A stretch of DNA of 64,000 nt from Lota lota (GCA_026745465.1 JACYXH010000812.1:3324454-3388453), one strand, 5' to 3'; shown: positions 1 through 13,688, numbered from the stretch's first letter. Made by a program: numbers and translations. The notes: a model not told the origin generated them from the letters alone.

Positions 1-544
1 GCCGCTGAAACACACACAGTAGCCGGCAGGGTTAGCAGGCCCTGGGGTTCGGGAGGGGTGGTCGTGGAGAAGTAATGTAAGCTAGGTAGCTTACCTAGTT
101 ATGTAAGCTAGGTATGCTATTCGTTTGGGAAGATGTTAACAAGGCATGCTAGCACAGAGCTAACAACTCTGTGAGTATTGCAATGGCTCCCATACATGAT
201 AGAAAGTCCGGTTACAGGCGTCAAAGCTTTAAATGTCCTCTAGCCAACATTTCAAGCATTAAAGCTTGGATAGAGGATTAGTGAAAACTCACTAATGGCT
301 AATAGCTATCATTCCGCACACATACAAATTGATTATTATTGATTGATTGTTAGGTAATTAGACCCGGATACACCTATCTTGTTCAGTGTTAATATTCCTA
401 TCTGTCGCTGACGACACAAAACACATGCAATGCTGATTATGTTTTTTCATTTTCATTTATTTGACATGAAAATTACATTTCAGATAATTATTATTTTCCA
501 GTGCTGTTGCCATGTGTATATGCCTTCCAGAAATATTTGCCACA

Positions 545-688
545 ACATTATCTTAGTTAACATAAACACCACTAGTAAACCTGAACACCATTAGTAAATG
601 ATTACATTAGTTTGTTAGTTAATGCTTATTACTGCACTAACTCATTAATTAATGGTTAATTATTGTACCCTTAATGTAAAGTGTTACC
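545..688 (+). mobile_element. MITE fragment, GGTAACACTT-ended family
   Basis: The segment ends in TGTAAAGTGTTACC and carries the AT-rich body (repeated TTAACTAATGG and GTTAATGCTTATTACTGC words) shared with the copies at 16825-17085 and 38838-39186. Only the right terminal inverted repeat is seen, so it is truncated on the left. No coding capacity. Such short elements with AAGTGTTACC ends are common in fish genomes. Confidence 0.6.
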
Positions 689-1088
689 AAAGAATCTCAT
701 ATAAAACATTTAAAGTTTAAGGAACGTAGTGTCAGTGCTTGCATGTGTTGGGTGTCAGTGATTCTGCATGTACAACGCCAAAAGGGTTTCTCATCACAAA
801 TTCTGTGACATTTAGTGATCTCTATGATGTGAAGAGGAAGTGTGATACAAATGAAAATACATCCTCATTCCTCAACCAATCAATCATCTGCGCTACGTTG
901 TTTTCACTGTCTGCATAAATCAACCAGATGATGTAGCATAAACAGGTGATGACCTTCAACTAGTATAGATCAGCCTTTAGATTTTGTACTTTCTTTTAAA
1001 CTGCAATTCTATATTCAGGTCTGTCAAATCAAACCTGACGAATATGGAATACATTTCATGCACAGTAAATTATGCTTTTCTTTTGTAG

Positions 1089-1201
1089 AGAAAGAGTCAC
1101 TGGTGGATAACATAAACACAGCCAGCATATATAATCAGTACAGTGATTCAGCATTCAAGACAGCAATCAAGAACAACAGCCAGTTCATTTGTATGTTTCC
1201 T
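1089..1201 (+). other. Exon-like segment, unrecognised
   Basis: A pyrimidine-rich stretch ending in TTTGTAG precedes a 113-base segment that is open in one frame (37 codons, starting KESLVDNINT) and is followed by a GTAAGC donor. I do not recognise the peptide. No partner exon was found, although a 64-codon cysteine-containing open frame starts at 1227. It could be a decayed exon or chance. Confidence 0.12.
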
Positions 1202-2271
1202 GTAAGCTCTGCAGTTTGAATGAACCATGAAGTTAGTCTCTACAACAGACAATCTTCAGGATTGCCAATTAAAGTGTGTGCATCGTGATTATTTATTTTA
1301 TGTTAGGTGCTTTAACACAAACAGAAATTGTGTTAAAGTCAAACTGAAATGTAAGGTTGAGAGCGGCAAATGTGTGCCATTTAAACAGCAGCATGACAAG
1401 AATGTCAAGAAACAAGTCTAGTTAAACAACATTTTAATGTACTCGCATGCAAGCACAATACTAAAAAGACAAGTTGCTCTGAGTTCCATTTGTAACATTT
1501 CACAAAAATGTTAGACACTCCACTTGTCCCTCACCTCATGCCCACCTTCAGTTTAATCGTAACTGACTGGAGCTCCGAGTGAATGGCAGAGAAATGTTCT
1601 TACCGGTTAGACTCAAAGAATCACCACCGGAGGAAGGCGAGAGAGAGGTATGCTTGACGGTAGTGAAGGAGTAAGTGTGAACATGACAGGGCTACTCACT
1701 GATCGTGCTGTACGGGTATAGCCTCTTGCCTCTTATGGCATGTCTGTCAATTGTGGTCAAGAAGATTATAAAGCAATAAAGTCCACCAACTCTTCTCATT
1801 ATTTCTTGTGCATTGTTCTTCTGACATGACTAATGCTTGAGTGGGATTCTACATTGTAGGGTGCTGTCGTTGTCGTTGTTATTGATGATATTGTAGTGTT
1901 TTTGGTACATTTTAGCTTAACTTGCGGCGTGTGAATAACCACTTCACAGTGGAATGGGGGCGAGTGAGAGTGAGAGAGAGAGCAGTTGGACACTGAGCTC
2001 TCTGCTTTGGAACATGTCTCCGCCTCCAGTGATGGCCACGGAAAGTGATCTCAAGAGACACACTCTCAGTCTATCATCCTCCCAACCTGCCACCACACCC
2101 TCCCTTCCTTCCCCTCCCCCTCCATCTCTCTCTCCAGCCCTGCTGCTGCCACTAACAGCCACCCGCGGTCTCTCTCTCTCTCTCCAAGGGATACTTCAGG
2201 GATATTACAGGGTCACGTCACCATAGCAATCAGTCGAGCAGAATGTGGTGCGTCCATCCAGTCAAAGAGTG

Positions 2272-2307
<36 letters not shown>

Positions 2308-2890
2308 AACACTCTGTCTCCCTCGCACTCACTCTCCAACTTCTTGCATACCGGTAGTCTGGTGTTTTGTGTGCGTGTGTGTGTATCTAAATAGCGACTG
2401 TATATGGGCTCTGTGTGTAATTATAGATGTGCTATTGTCTCAGGAAGCGCTCTGGTAAGGACATAAAAGCAGGCGGAGGTGATAACTCCTCATAATAACC
2501 CCCGCTTGCTATTAACCTGCGGTGGAGGACGCCAGACAGGTGGGCTGAACCGGGACTCGCTGGGGGGGGGGGGGGGGGGGGGGGGGGGATGGCGGGTGAG
2601 AGTCGCAGCTGTGAATCCCAAAGGTTGAAACTTGAACGCAAGCAGTTCAGCACAAATGAGAAAAAATATCCCACACACATTACTCATTCCCATACATACA
2701 CAGGACCGCACGCACGCACACAGACACACACACACACACACACCTGTTGATAGGTTACTTGTTCCAAGGCGCAACTCTGTCTGGCGGGCTATTTTCACCT
2801 ACTCTTTATTTTCCGACTCGTGGAATTGTTGTGTACCCACACACAAACACACAAGTTAACACACCTGTAAACACATACGCACACGCTTTA

Positions 2891-2921
<31 letters not shown>

Positions 2922-5229
2922 AATACACACACACACACACACCCATAAACACATACATCCACCTGCAGGCTGCCAACGTGGGGGAGTGGGGGTTGGGGCA
3001 AATGTTCTTACCCAGTTAATCATCGACTGACCAGTGAGCGATAAGTCCTGCAAGCCAGTCTCCTGCATTTCTTACTCACACACACATTTCTGTAGATTGA
3101 AGCGCGGAGCGCACTCCTTCTCCCCGCCCCACCCACGCCTCCCAGCAGTAGATGACCCACCCACCGCCACTCCTTCCCCTCACCCTCAGCCCCCCCCTCG
3201 CTAAGTGATAGATGGGCGCAGGAGTGCGACGAACGAACAGGCCCATGGCCACTCCATGGCAGGTGCATTGTGTGTGTGTGTGTGTGCGTGTGTGTGTGTA
3301 TGGTTGTGTATGTGTGTGCGTGCGTGTGGTTGGGGGCATTATCCACCTAATTAAGCAGCAATAGTTCACCTTCTTAAAAAAAAAAAAAGGGGAGCTTTCT
3401 GTCTGATTTAGGGGAAAAAAAAGAAAAAAAGCCTGAATGCAATCAGGCATTGTTCAGAGTGTCTGGAGTGGTTGAAGGATACATGGCATGCAGGAGGCTG
3501 AAGAAAGAGAGAGTACTCAGAGAGGGCTTTTCAAATGGTGACTCAGGGGTCTGAATGAGGGGCCGTCTTGTAGAACACATTAAATAGCTGTTTCACCCCG
3601 CTTGGACAATAGAACAGATTGTGTCTTTGTCCCCCCATGTATTAGTCACAACATACTTTTTTCGATGGCATTTTTTTTTCCTGTTTACTTGTACACTTGT
3701 GAGTGGGTGGAAGTGGATTCAAATGTCATGTTTGTCAAAAGCTATTTGTCAAAAAGTTGCCTCTGGAGGATCTCATGGTGGGCTGAGAGGAGTGCGTTGG
3801 GGTGGTCACTTACTGTTGAAGGGTTTTGTTTTCCTGATTTCCCATTTATGAGGCTCATTTTGAAACCCTAAGAGCACTTAACCACAATGGCAATGCAACA
3901 GGGCAAATAAGATACATAACCAGTTAAACTATTCTGTGCAAGGTGTATTTGCTTGATTTGTTGAAGATATGCTTTGGTAGATAATCATTACTTAACATGC
4001 TGACAAGTGTCTGTATAGGCACCACTGGCTTTTGCTTACATGCGTAACATAAAAAATAACAGCTAAATGAAATGGACAGTGCTGTACGACTAGTGACGCA
4101 GTCACATTGATGTTTTGAATAACATCAATAATAAATAATTTTATTCTGCCCTTTAAGCTTGATTCAATTAAGGAAGACCTTAGCCTCCTTGTGCAGGTCT
4201 CTGCTCCACTGTGAAATAAAACACATTCACAGTGTGCCATCGCCATGTGGTTACCATGGTCTAGCATTCAAAGGCCATGCAGTTTTCATTACAAAATGTG
4301 TCTTCAAAAAAGGCACACTTCTCCTACAATATTCATGTCTCCAACTATCCCCAAAGCGTGTACCGTAACTGCTGTACTGCAAATGCTAATAGAGACATCT
4401 CAGCCCAACGAAAAGACACACTCTAAAGAGCCCAGACAGCTGGAGAGACAGGAGGAATAACAACCCAGGATGCATTGCAAGCCTTTAAATAATGTCTCCA
4501 TACATCAGAGGCCAGCGGCGCATGTATCCACAACGCTTGCTTGAAATTGTTGATGTTGATCCCTGAAATATTAAAAGCTGTTACTGTCAAATTATTTTTG
4601 TCAACGTTGAAACCATGACAGTAGTACATTTGACGTGTCTTTAATTTTGCTTTGTCCGCCATGTCACCCAGCATCCCACTGTTAGTGTTTGGCCCTGCTT
4701 GCTCCGCGGCCCCTCCTTCCCCATTAACTGATGGTGGCTTCAGAAAGTGGGTAGAAAGGAATCCTCCTAGCACTTTTCTCCCTGTCTGATCTCCTCACTG
4801 ACTCACCACCATTCCATCTGAGAGGAGGAAGAAGGAGAAAATGAGAAAAAGATGAGAACTCATGACAAATACGCAAAGGGTTGACATGGATGGATTCAAA
4901 GGCCATATCTCTCTCTCACTCTCTTTCTCTCCCTCCCTCTCTGTCTCACTCTCTCTATCTCTCTATCTCTCTCTCTTTCTCTCCCTCCCTCTCTGTCTAA
5001 CTCTCTCTATCTCTCTCTCTCCCTCACCCTGATTCTACATCATTCGCCCCTTCAGCAATGCTTTACTAAAGGCTCCTCCAGTATCACAAGTCAAGGGAAA
5101 AGGGCCAAATTGACTTGGGGTCTTTGTGCGCACATCTCACCCACTGTGACATCTGTTAGGAGGATCCAGTCCTATTCCACAAGTAAAGTTCACGTTTGTG
5201 TTGGCCGACGGGTGGGAATCCGCTTAGAG

Positions 5230-6039
5230 CAGTGGTTCTTAACCTGGGTTCGATCGAACCCCAGGGGTTCGGTGAGTCAGCCTCAGGGGTTCGGCGGAGG
5301 TCAAGACACACACACTGTGTGTGTGTCCGTTCCATTCACCCCACTCGTATTCGTGACGTCACACTCCGCTTGGCCATCATTGGCTGAAGCTGATCACGCC
5401 ACATCGCTTGGCTTTAATATCTGTGCTGCAGGGAACTTGGTGCGCTCAGTAGTCGACTTGTGACTGTTGTGATTGTATTTCATTTGTGATTTCCTTCTTA
5501 ATATTTTAATCCCATCATATGGGCAAAATGTCGAGCAAAAAAAGAAAGTGGTTGGACGAATACGTCCAATATGGATGTATAACGGAACGTGATGGGAGTC
5601 AGCGTCTTCAATGCATGATTTGCAATGCCAAGTTGAGCAATTGTAGTCTAGCACCGGCAAAACTAAGGGAACACTTCCATAAGGTGCATGGAGATGGGAA
5701 ATACAAGAACACAAAGCTCACTGAATTCAAGGTGAAGAGATTAAGATTTTATGAAAAGGCTACTCTGCCTGTTCTCGGCTTTGTACCCATCGACAAACCG
5801 ATCCTCACAGCATCGTACGAAGTTGCTTACCTGATCGCAAAGCAGGGCAAACCACACACCATTGGTGAAACACTTATAAAACCAGCTTTGTTGAAGATCG
5901 CGAATATCATGCTGGGAAAAGCTGCTGAAAATAAGTTATCCCAAATTCCTTATTTTATTTTTCCAATTACGAAGGGTTCGGTGAATGTGTGTCTGAATTT
6001 TGCGGGGTTCAGTACCTTCAACGAGGTTAAGAATCACTG
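5230..6039 (+). mobile_element. Non-autonomous hAT transposon (ZBED/SCAND3-like)
   Basis: The element is bounded by terminal inverted repeats CAGTGGTTCTTAACCT (left) and its near complement on the right, where the reverse complement reads CAGTGATTCTTAACCT. It is flanked on both sides by the perfect 8-bp duplication GCTTAGAG (5222-5229 and 6040-6047), the target-site length made by hAT transposases. Inside is a short ORF for the BED zinc-finger end of a transposase; the catalytic domain is missing. It is therefore an internally deleted copy that would need a transposase supplied in trans. The exact duplication suggests a fairly young insertion. Confidence 0.88.
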
Positions 6040-6055
6040 GCTTAGAGGAATATAA
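5519..6055 (+). CDS. hAT transposase N-terminal remnant with BED zinc finger
   Basis: This 178-codon open frame may really start at the second Met (MSSKKRKW, 5528). Residues 32-57 form a BED-type zinc finger: C32-x2-C35, then H52 and H57. In intact relatives this finger binds the transposon ends. Residues about 95-143 (TASYEVAYLIAKQGKPHTIGE and onward) match the linker that follows the finger in SCAND3/ZBED5-like hAT transposases. After that the frame runs into non-coding right-end DNA and stops just outside the element. The DDE/RNase H and hAT dimerisation domains (normally several hundred residues) are absent, so it cannot transpose DNA. It might still bind element ends if expressed. Family assignment is from recognised motifs; expression is unknown. 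Confidence 0.7.
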   Translation: MGKMSSKKRKWLDEYVQYGCITERDGSQRLQCMICNAKLSNCSLAPAKLREHFHKVHGDGKYKNTKLTEFKVKRLRFYEKATLPVLGFVPIDKPILTASYEVAYLIAKQGKPHTIGETLIKPALLKIANIMLGKAAENKLSQIPYFIFPITKGSVNVCLNFAGFSTFNEVKNHWLRGI

Positions 6056-7784
6056 CATATTGACCAATAGGAAGCCAGTATATAATCACTATCACCAGTC
6101 TGTCACAAACAATAGATTATGGGTAAAGGTTTTTGATGAATAGCAAAAGTTGAAGATTTTGACCTTTATGTAATAAATGATGAACACGATAATCATCACA
6201 CAGTGGCAAATGATGACTTTAGGAAAAAACTGTATTTTCTCACTAAAGCCTGAAAATAACAGTCAAGATAACCAGTATCTTTGGGTTGTGGTTAGGGTTA
6301 GGGTTGTGTGCTAATAACCACAATGTGGTTATTAGCAGAGCAAGTAAACATGACACATCCCAATAGTGGTATATATTTCCATATCACCTGTTGTATAGAA
6401 CTGTTATGCATATTGATTTTGTATAATCTCTATAGAATATAGAGATTAAATTAAATGTTTTCTTCGCCACACTAATGACCATAAGTGTGAGACAATCAAG
6501 GACCCAATCCTTGTATTAAGACTAGTTTGGAAAAACAGTACAAAGCAAACTCTGAATGCAAACGACTGATAACACTGGATTACATTTTTATTTTCTCCTA
6601 TGAGAACCAGGGGTTAAGGATTCTCTCTTTCTCTCTCTCTCATTCTCTCTGTCTTTCTGTGTCAAGTCCTTTCTCTTGTTGTATCTTTCCCTCGTTCTGT
6701 CTCTCTATTTCTCTCTTTCTCTCGCTCTTGTTCTCTCTCTCTTATTCTCTCTTTCTTTTTCTCTCCTTCTCCCTTTGTCTTTATCGCCGTCACCCTCTGC
6801 TCCCTTGCATCCATAAATTACTTCTACTTAATACCCGGACAGCAGCAGCAGCTCTTGCTGAATCATTCAAACTTTTCAATTAGCAATTAGTGCTTAACGA
6901 GCTGGGGCGCGTTCAGCTCCCAGTCCAACTGAACCCAAACCAATGAAATGTCTCCTGGTGGACCAGGGTGAGGTAAACACACTGGTTGTGGAGGAAACGT
7001 TTGATTATGGATCCCACCGCAAATCCTGGTAAGACCCACCCACGCATCCCAAAATCGCATGATAATGAACTGGCAAACCGCGCTTCTTACAAAACTTAAC
7101 ATCTATTACCCCATACCTAAACATAAAAATCTCTAACCCTGACCTAATCTTAACCATCTTTAACCTTATACCTGAACTTAACGATCTCTAACCTAATACC
7201 TAAACATCTTTAACCTGACACCTAAACTTAACCATCTCTTACCTAAGAGCAATTAAATAAACTGTAGGTTACATTAACAAAATCATGTAATTATGCCTTT
7301 CTTTGCTTGCTTATGCTTATATATAAGATTAGGCTGACAACTTACATCACTCCTTGTGCCGCACGGCCTTATGGGATATCCTACACTGACCAAGGAACCA
7401 TCTGATGCTTCCTGGAAATGTAATACATCTAGGTACATAGTTAGAAAGTTTCCTAGGATTCCTGCTGAATTGGGACAGTCCTACGCCGCCAATATTATCC
7501 ACCTATTTAGAAAGCATCCTCACGATTGAGAAACAGATTATGCAGAGGAGACAGACAACATTTTTCCCAGCCGCCAACGACTAACGAGCCCTAATGATTG
7601 TCACCTGTGTTGACTGAGCACCGTTTGTTAAGCAAGGAGGGGAGGTGGGTGGATGAGAGTGAAACCTGGGCAACATTCTGGCTGACTGTTACCGCCTGTG
7701 CAGTATACCTCCCTACTTTGTCATGAGCGTGGATAGAGGGAGAAGGTGAACAATAGCAAGGTGGGGGCGAGTTCATAGAGAGAC

Positions 7785-7846
<62 letters not shown>
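7785..7846. repeat. (AG)n microsatellite
   Basis: About 62 bases of uninterrupted AG dinucleotides, followed by impure AG-rich DNA to 7890. Confidence 0.95.
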
Positions 7847-7848
<2 letters not shown>

Positions 7849-9616
7849 AAAGAGTTAGAGAATAGGAGAGAGAGTGGGAGAGAGAGAGAGGTCTTTTTGC
7901 TATGCCAATCATCTTCAAGGAGCTAAGCAGCAGGCCTTGGGCGGCTGTATCAAAGACGGAAAAAAGAAAGCATAAGAAAATAAGGCTTTTCTGTGCGGTA
8001 GGCAGGTAGGTAGCGCGGCAGTGCATGAATTATTCCAGGGACTTCATCCTTTTCATATTACTGTTCCATCGGCCCTCTTATCATTTACATATTTCCCTTT
8101 CACTTTTTGAACTGTGAGGCGGTGCCTCTCAGCCCCGCTCCATGAAGGCAATACTGAACGCGAGACCCCAGTAAAACACTGTTCCAATATGAAACCGCCT
8201 TCATGTCTCTTCTGGGTCCCCGTTATGTGAACTTAAGGGGAGCTCGCAGTAACACTGGAAATACACACACGCACACACACACACAATCATGCACGCATAC
8301 ACACACACGTACACACAATGTACACAACATTGTACATTGTAATTGTAATCACATTGTAATTCAGAAACGCCTATAGGTTTGACCATTGGTGACACCAAAT
8401 ATAAAAAGCACTCCTCCGAACTATAGGTGGAAGAGAGCGATAGAGAGAGAATATAAATATATCTGTATGAGGCGTTTTTATCTTATATCTCACAATAATA
8501 GCTTTGCTGATTATGTTTAGAACGAGAGCCCGTTGGGCCCCTCCGGGAGGCGTTTCTGCTGCGAGTTTTAATACCATTTGGATGACTCAACCTCTCCGCG
8601 TTTTGATGTACAGTGGTAGGGACAACATTGCATTATCCGATCAGAGCATTGTCGCATTTATCACATAAGTGCATCTGGCTGCCAGGAAATGCAGAGAGAG
8701 TTTATTGTGATTATGCGACCCCTGTGTTTTACTTTTAAATCCTTTTGTTTGTTTCTATATATTTTTTTGGCCATGTTTGGTTTACAGCTGGATGATACAT
8801 AATACATACTGTCGATCCCCATGTCAAAACCCCCAATATCTGTCTTATTTCATTTAGCATCTTCACATGGTCGTACATGACAACTTCACTGGGAGGAGGG
8901 TTGATGTCTATGTTGTTGTTTTTCTCAAGATAATATGAAAGCCTACAAGACTCAGGATAGGAACAGAGTCCTGTAAATAGTGTTGAGGAAAACACTTGGT
9001 GCCAGTAAGGAGTTAGCCACACTCTTGCGTATCACTAAAACGTCCACCTGCCAGTGGGTGTAGTCTAGAGGGTTGCTCTGTCAGGAACGCAGAACATACA
9101 CCCAGCAGTTTCTCACTTCTCTTTTTGGCACGGCCCAACATTATTTCTCCATTTGCTTAATTCCTCGCTTGTATGCTGGCCAAATATAGCGTTGTGTTGC
9201 ACTAGGCTAAAGTAACTGGGTCACTGGAGCTGAGTCAAGTAATTAGATGATCACAAAATGTATGGATGTGGCTTTATGGCGCCAGAAAGGGGTGGTGGCT
9301 GACATGGATGTGCGCTAGTGTCAAACCACTGGGTTTTTGTGGGGTTCATTTTCATGAGTGTCAAAGTTTCTGGGGGAAAGAAATTAGCGTAAACAATGGA
9401 GATGGTTGTTAGTATATTATGACAAGTGACAGCGGCTCTACATGGTGACAATGATTATAGGGAGGGAGGTAAGAGAGATTTGTTTTACACATAAAGTATA
9501 ATGTAGACTATCATCAGCAACAGAGGGAAAGAGTATGTAGATGAATTACATAATGACGTCATTCAGTCTACTGTTTAATAATTGTGCATACATACAAAGT
9601 GACTGTCAATGATAAC

Positions 9617-9618
<2 letters not shown>

Positions 9619-9664
<46 letters not shown>
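9619..9664. repeat. (TA)n microsatellite
   Basis: About 45 bases of pure TA dinucleotide repeat. Confidence 0.95.
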
Positions 9665-9667
<3 letters not shown>

Positions 9668-9922
9668 TTATACATCCATGCTTGTATTTATGCAGAAATC
9701 CCACCATTAAAAGGTTGTGGTATATTCTACATGGATTGTAGATGGGGTGGGGGGGGGGCAGTTGGAAATGTCTCTTGATCAGATGGGATTGGGCAGAGGG
9801 GTACAGGTTAGCTAATGGAGACACATATACTAGCCTCTGAGCAACAACCAGCAGCCTATAGATAAACCAGCAGCAGAGCAATAAAGAGGCGTCTGGCCGC
9901 TGTCCGAGGTGCTGAAATCACA

Positions 9923-10028
<106 letters not shown>

Positions 10029-10574
10029 TTAGAGGCAGAATAAAGAGGGAGCTGTCCGTTGTGCTGAAATGCTGATGTAGCCGGAGCTAATGGCATGGCG
10101 AACAATAGAAGACTCCGAGCATCAGGCGCATGCCGAATGTGTTGTCATGTGCTTTTCACCCGGGCTGACCCCGTCTCTTCATGGCCAAACAAGGTCTTTG
10201 TGGAAGTAGGGCTGTGTGTTAATGATGCTCTCTTTCTATAAAGGTGTCTAACGCGAGTGTTAGGGGGGGGCGGGGGGCGTTGTGGTGGCGTACTCCATCC
10301 AGAACAGAACACATATGTAATGGAGTCTGCACGGCATTGAGCACATACATAATGGAAAGCAGCACTTCTCTTGTGTAGCAGTGTCAATCCCCCTAGACAT
10401 AGACCCTGAGAAACATATACACTCCCATGTCATCATCATCACTCCCGGTCTCTGTGTTTGACCCACTGTCAGCCAATCCACCTGGTGGTCTCATCGCTTT
10501 GCTTCTTTTGTAGATACACATAAATACACAGATAACTGGCCGTGGCAACCCCCGTGCAACCCTGTTCTGAACTC

Positions 10575-10590
10575 CCCCCACACACACACT

Positions 10591-10633
<43 letters not shown>

Positions 10634-10660
10634 GCACACGCACACACACACACACACACC
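10575..10660. repeat. (CA)n microsatellite, slightly interrupted
   Basis: CA repeats with a few CT and CG interruptions. A GT tract on the same strand follows at 10822-10858, so the two tracts are complementary about 170 bases apart. Confidence 0.9.
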
Positions 10661-10817
10661 AACTGGAGGGGTCGGCGATCACTCCGGAACCACAAATAAT
10701 TTCCCAGTATAAAAGCAGATTAAGGTCCCCCCCGTCCCCCCATCCCCCCGTCCCCCCCATGGTTCTGGATGTGGATCAGCCTCAGGTCTAGGCACATGTG
10801 TGTGAGTTGGTGTTTGT

Positions 10818-10863
<46 letters not shown>

Positions 10864-12389
10864 ATGTGCATGTGTCCGCGCGTGCGTGTGTGTGTGTCTT
10901 GAAATGCTTGGCTAAACTTTATTTCATTCCCCAACGTGGCTCACGAGGGAGTCCGTGCCTGTGCATCGGGGGCTTGTCTTTCACAGGGGCCGTTCCCGGA
11001 GCCAGCCGTCCGCCGCGGTCCCTGGCGGGAGATAAGTATTGTTTGCATAGAAGCACATTTCACGCTCCGTTTCCCCCGCCTGTTCCCAGAACCCCGCAAA
11101 AAGTGTGAGCCTGAAAAATGGCTCACAGAATGCCTCCGTCAATATCTCTCAGGAACCATTAAAACCGGCCTTTATTTTAGGATTCCTGTCATTAAAAGGA
11201 ACAAGTGTATGTTAATTGAGGATGGGGGGAAAGTACTACTAAAGTACTACTTCATGCCATGCGTGGGCATTGCATTTGTGCAACAAACTCTAAGGTTGTT
11301 GGTCTTGAAGCATAAGGCTACCACGTGTCGGATTCTAAAACTGGTACATACTTTGCTACTTTTGTCATGTCAAATTACATCCTGGTGATATTTTGTTTAA
11401 CAGAACTGTGTGTGTGAGTCAAGGTCAAGTGATTAATCAAATTTATAACTAGCCCAATTTGCATATTCTGTTCTCCATCGTTTCTAAACCTGGACTGAGA
11501 GAGCCGTTTGGTGATGCCAATAGGCCTTTTTTTTAATTTAAGTACGAAAGAAAAGTGTCCATCACCCACACACCAAAACAAAATGTGCAGCAGAAGATTC
11601 TGGGCTGGAATCCACAACTGTGCCTCGATTGGGAGATATTTTTATTTATTTATTCATCTTTATTGTTATTATATATTATTATATGTAACACAACAATTAG
11701 GCCTACAGTGCAAACACCAATGATTGAACTTGGTCACGTTAAAGTAATTTAGGGTTATTGAGGTTACGTTATTCTATGATTGCAACACAGCAAAGAAGAC
11801 AGGTAATTTCTATAGGCTATAAGAACATATCAAATTTGAAATACAAAACATGGCAACGTATAACCAACAGTACAGAAATAGGCTACTCTCTTTTTAAAAG
11901 ATAAAGCGGAGGAAGGAGACAAAATCATTTTAAGTCTGCATTATAGAGCAACAATTTAAAATGGACAAACTTCAAGCAAAGTTCACTCCTTACCCATTAG
12001 AAAAGCAAAATCCTTAGAAGGTGAAAATCAAAACTCGCTTAGAGACACACGGTCCGAAACACCAGCTAAACACTGCAAGATAAGAGGAAAAACACGACAC
12101 CCCAAATCGCCGCAAAATGAGACAGAATCATGAAAAAGCGAGAAAACAAACAAGAGGGATAACAAGTGGCTTGAGGAGGAGCTGCAAAAACATCAAGAAA
12201 AGATCCTCGGAACAACGTAGGCTATTTCTCTGTGGATGTCGCCGGAGCAGCGAGACTCAGCATCCAAGATTCAAATCATTGCATGCAGAAAATGATCAAA
12301 CATTTCCCATTGCGAAACACCAAGAGAAAGAAGAAAAAGAGAATAAAGAAAAAATAGGCTTAAGAAAGGGCACTGAAAAGGTACTCACC

Positions 12390-12560
12390 GAGTGGGAGTA
12401 AAACGTGTTTCAATTAAAAAGAAATTGGGCGTTTAAGGCGTTTGTCAGTGTGTAGGCTTGCAGTACAGAAGCTCCCGAGTAGTCCCTGCGCTCTCGATCG
12501 CTGCCGGTGGTGGAGTCATGTGACTCGAGATTGGCCAGAGTTTTTCAATTCGATCAGGCT
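12390..12560 (-). other. Possible first exon with donor, unrecognised
   Basis: Reading the minus strand, a GC-moderate stretch ends at 12389 with CTCG followed by a good donor (GTGAGTAC). No open frame stands out in the segment, so if real it would be a 5' non-coding exon. The far boundary is a guess. No downstream exon was found. Confidence 0.12.
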
Positions 12561-12975
12561 TCCATGAGCACATGCGAAAGTGCCCTTAACGGAGCTACAG
12601 TCGGTCTGGTAATGATGTGGGTAGTTCTTTTTTTTTCTTCTTCTTCCTATAGCTCAACGGTCTCTTCTTTTTATTTGTTTTTTTACTGACGTAGGTGTGC
12701 ATGTGTTGCTATGAATTTGAACTGAGGTCAGACATACTTTAATAAGTTGATTTCATTATTGAACAAATGGTAGCTCACGCCACATATCGTATACACACTA
12801 TATAACTCCCATTGAGTCAACCTGAGTTGCTTCTCAAAACAATATCTAATCTACACACATATTAATATAAGTAAACAAAATTTAAAGCACATTAATTTAC
12901 ACATTTAAATGATCTGGTCATTAAGCCATAGCCAACTGTAGTGCTATAAGAGATATGTATTTTAGTTTGTGTATA

Positions 12976-12979
12976 ATAT

Positions 12980-13042
<63 letters not shown>
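12976..13042. repeat. (TA)n microsatellite with ATGT interruptions
   Basis: AT/TA dinucleotide repeat broken by GTATAT units and running into a short ACAC tail. Confidence 0.9.
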
Positions 13043-13043
<1 letters not shown>

Positions 13044-13507
13044 TGGTTCAGAACCATATAGCCTTTAGTGTCCTCTGTGTTTAAAGGCGACAGGTCTGAG
13101 GCGGTTGGCGAGGCGGTGGTGTTGAGGAACCCATAGAGGGAAGCAGGAATGGCGTGGCTGCCATCGGGGGAGAACGTGAGTTTCTTTGTTGTTGCAGCAT
13201 CGTCTGACAGGCACGCGGCCAAAGGGCCCAGCACGGATCAATGGCTTCCCGGGGAACTTATAGGCAGCGACAGATAGAGATTCAAGGGGAAGAGCAGGGC
13301 TGAACACGGCCTGGCAGAGCCCTGCCTCCACTGATAGGCTCCGGCAAATGTCAGCCGGCATTTTCATCATCTGTTGAAAATGCATTGGAGAGATGAGATA
13401 TGGGAGATGTGGAGAAGGTAACATTTAGATGCGTCTAAACATTTGTAGGTTGTTTTGCTGTTGTTTTCTGCAGCCGTAATAGTTGTTGCTTTCATCCTCC
13501 TTTGTAG

Positions 13508-13623
13508 AACAGGCGGAGAGGGAAATGGGGGGCGGGGTTTTTGAGGCGTTGCAGGGTGCTGCTGTGGAATGCAAGTTGCCGGCTATTAATTTTGGAAGAC
13601 GTCACGCGGGTCAGAGATACCAG
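13508..13623 (+). other. Exon-like segment, unrecognised
   Basis: A pyrimidine-rich acceptor (TTCATCCTCCTTTGTAG) precedes a 116-base GC-richer segment that stays open in one frame ([20 protein letters not shown] and onward). It ends in CAG followed by GTAAGT, a consensus donor. I do not recognise the peptide and found no partner exon. It may be a non-coding exon, a lost exon or chance. Confidence 0.2.
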
Positions 13624-13688
13624 GTAAGTGATGAGAAGAGATATTCCAGCCGAGCGATCGGCTAACACTGAGCGGTGGCGTGCGTGCT

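Larger units (their letters stand above)
1..5221. other. Non-genic stretch with simple repeats
   Basis: I see no supportable gene here. The stretch holds the end of a MITE near 545-688, one low-confidence exon-like segment at 1089-1201, CA repeats around 2275-2302, 2720-2742 and 2890-2942, a pure G run at about 2563-2588, and CT-rich low-complexity DNA at 4906-5030. The short open frames are mostly read-throughs of these repeats. Confidence 0.6.

Noticed and set aside
1227-1421. 64-codon frame with several cysteines
   Set aside because: No signal peptide, no recognised spacing of cysteines and no confirmed neighbouring exon.
12117-12401. 94-codon lysine-rich frame
   Set aside because: A-rich composition, no motif and no neighbouring exon; more likely chance.
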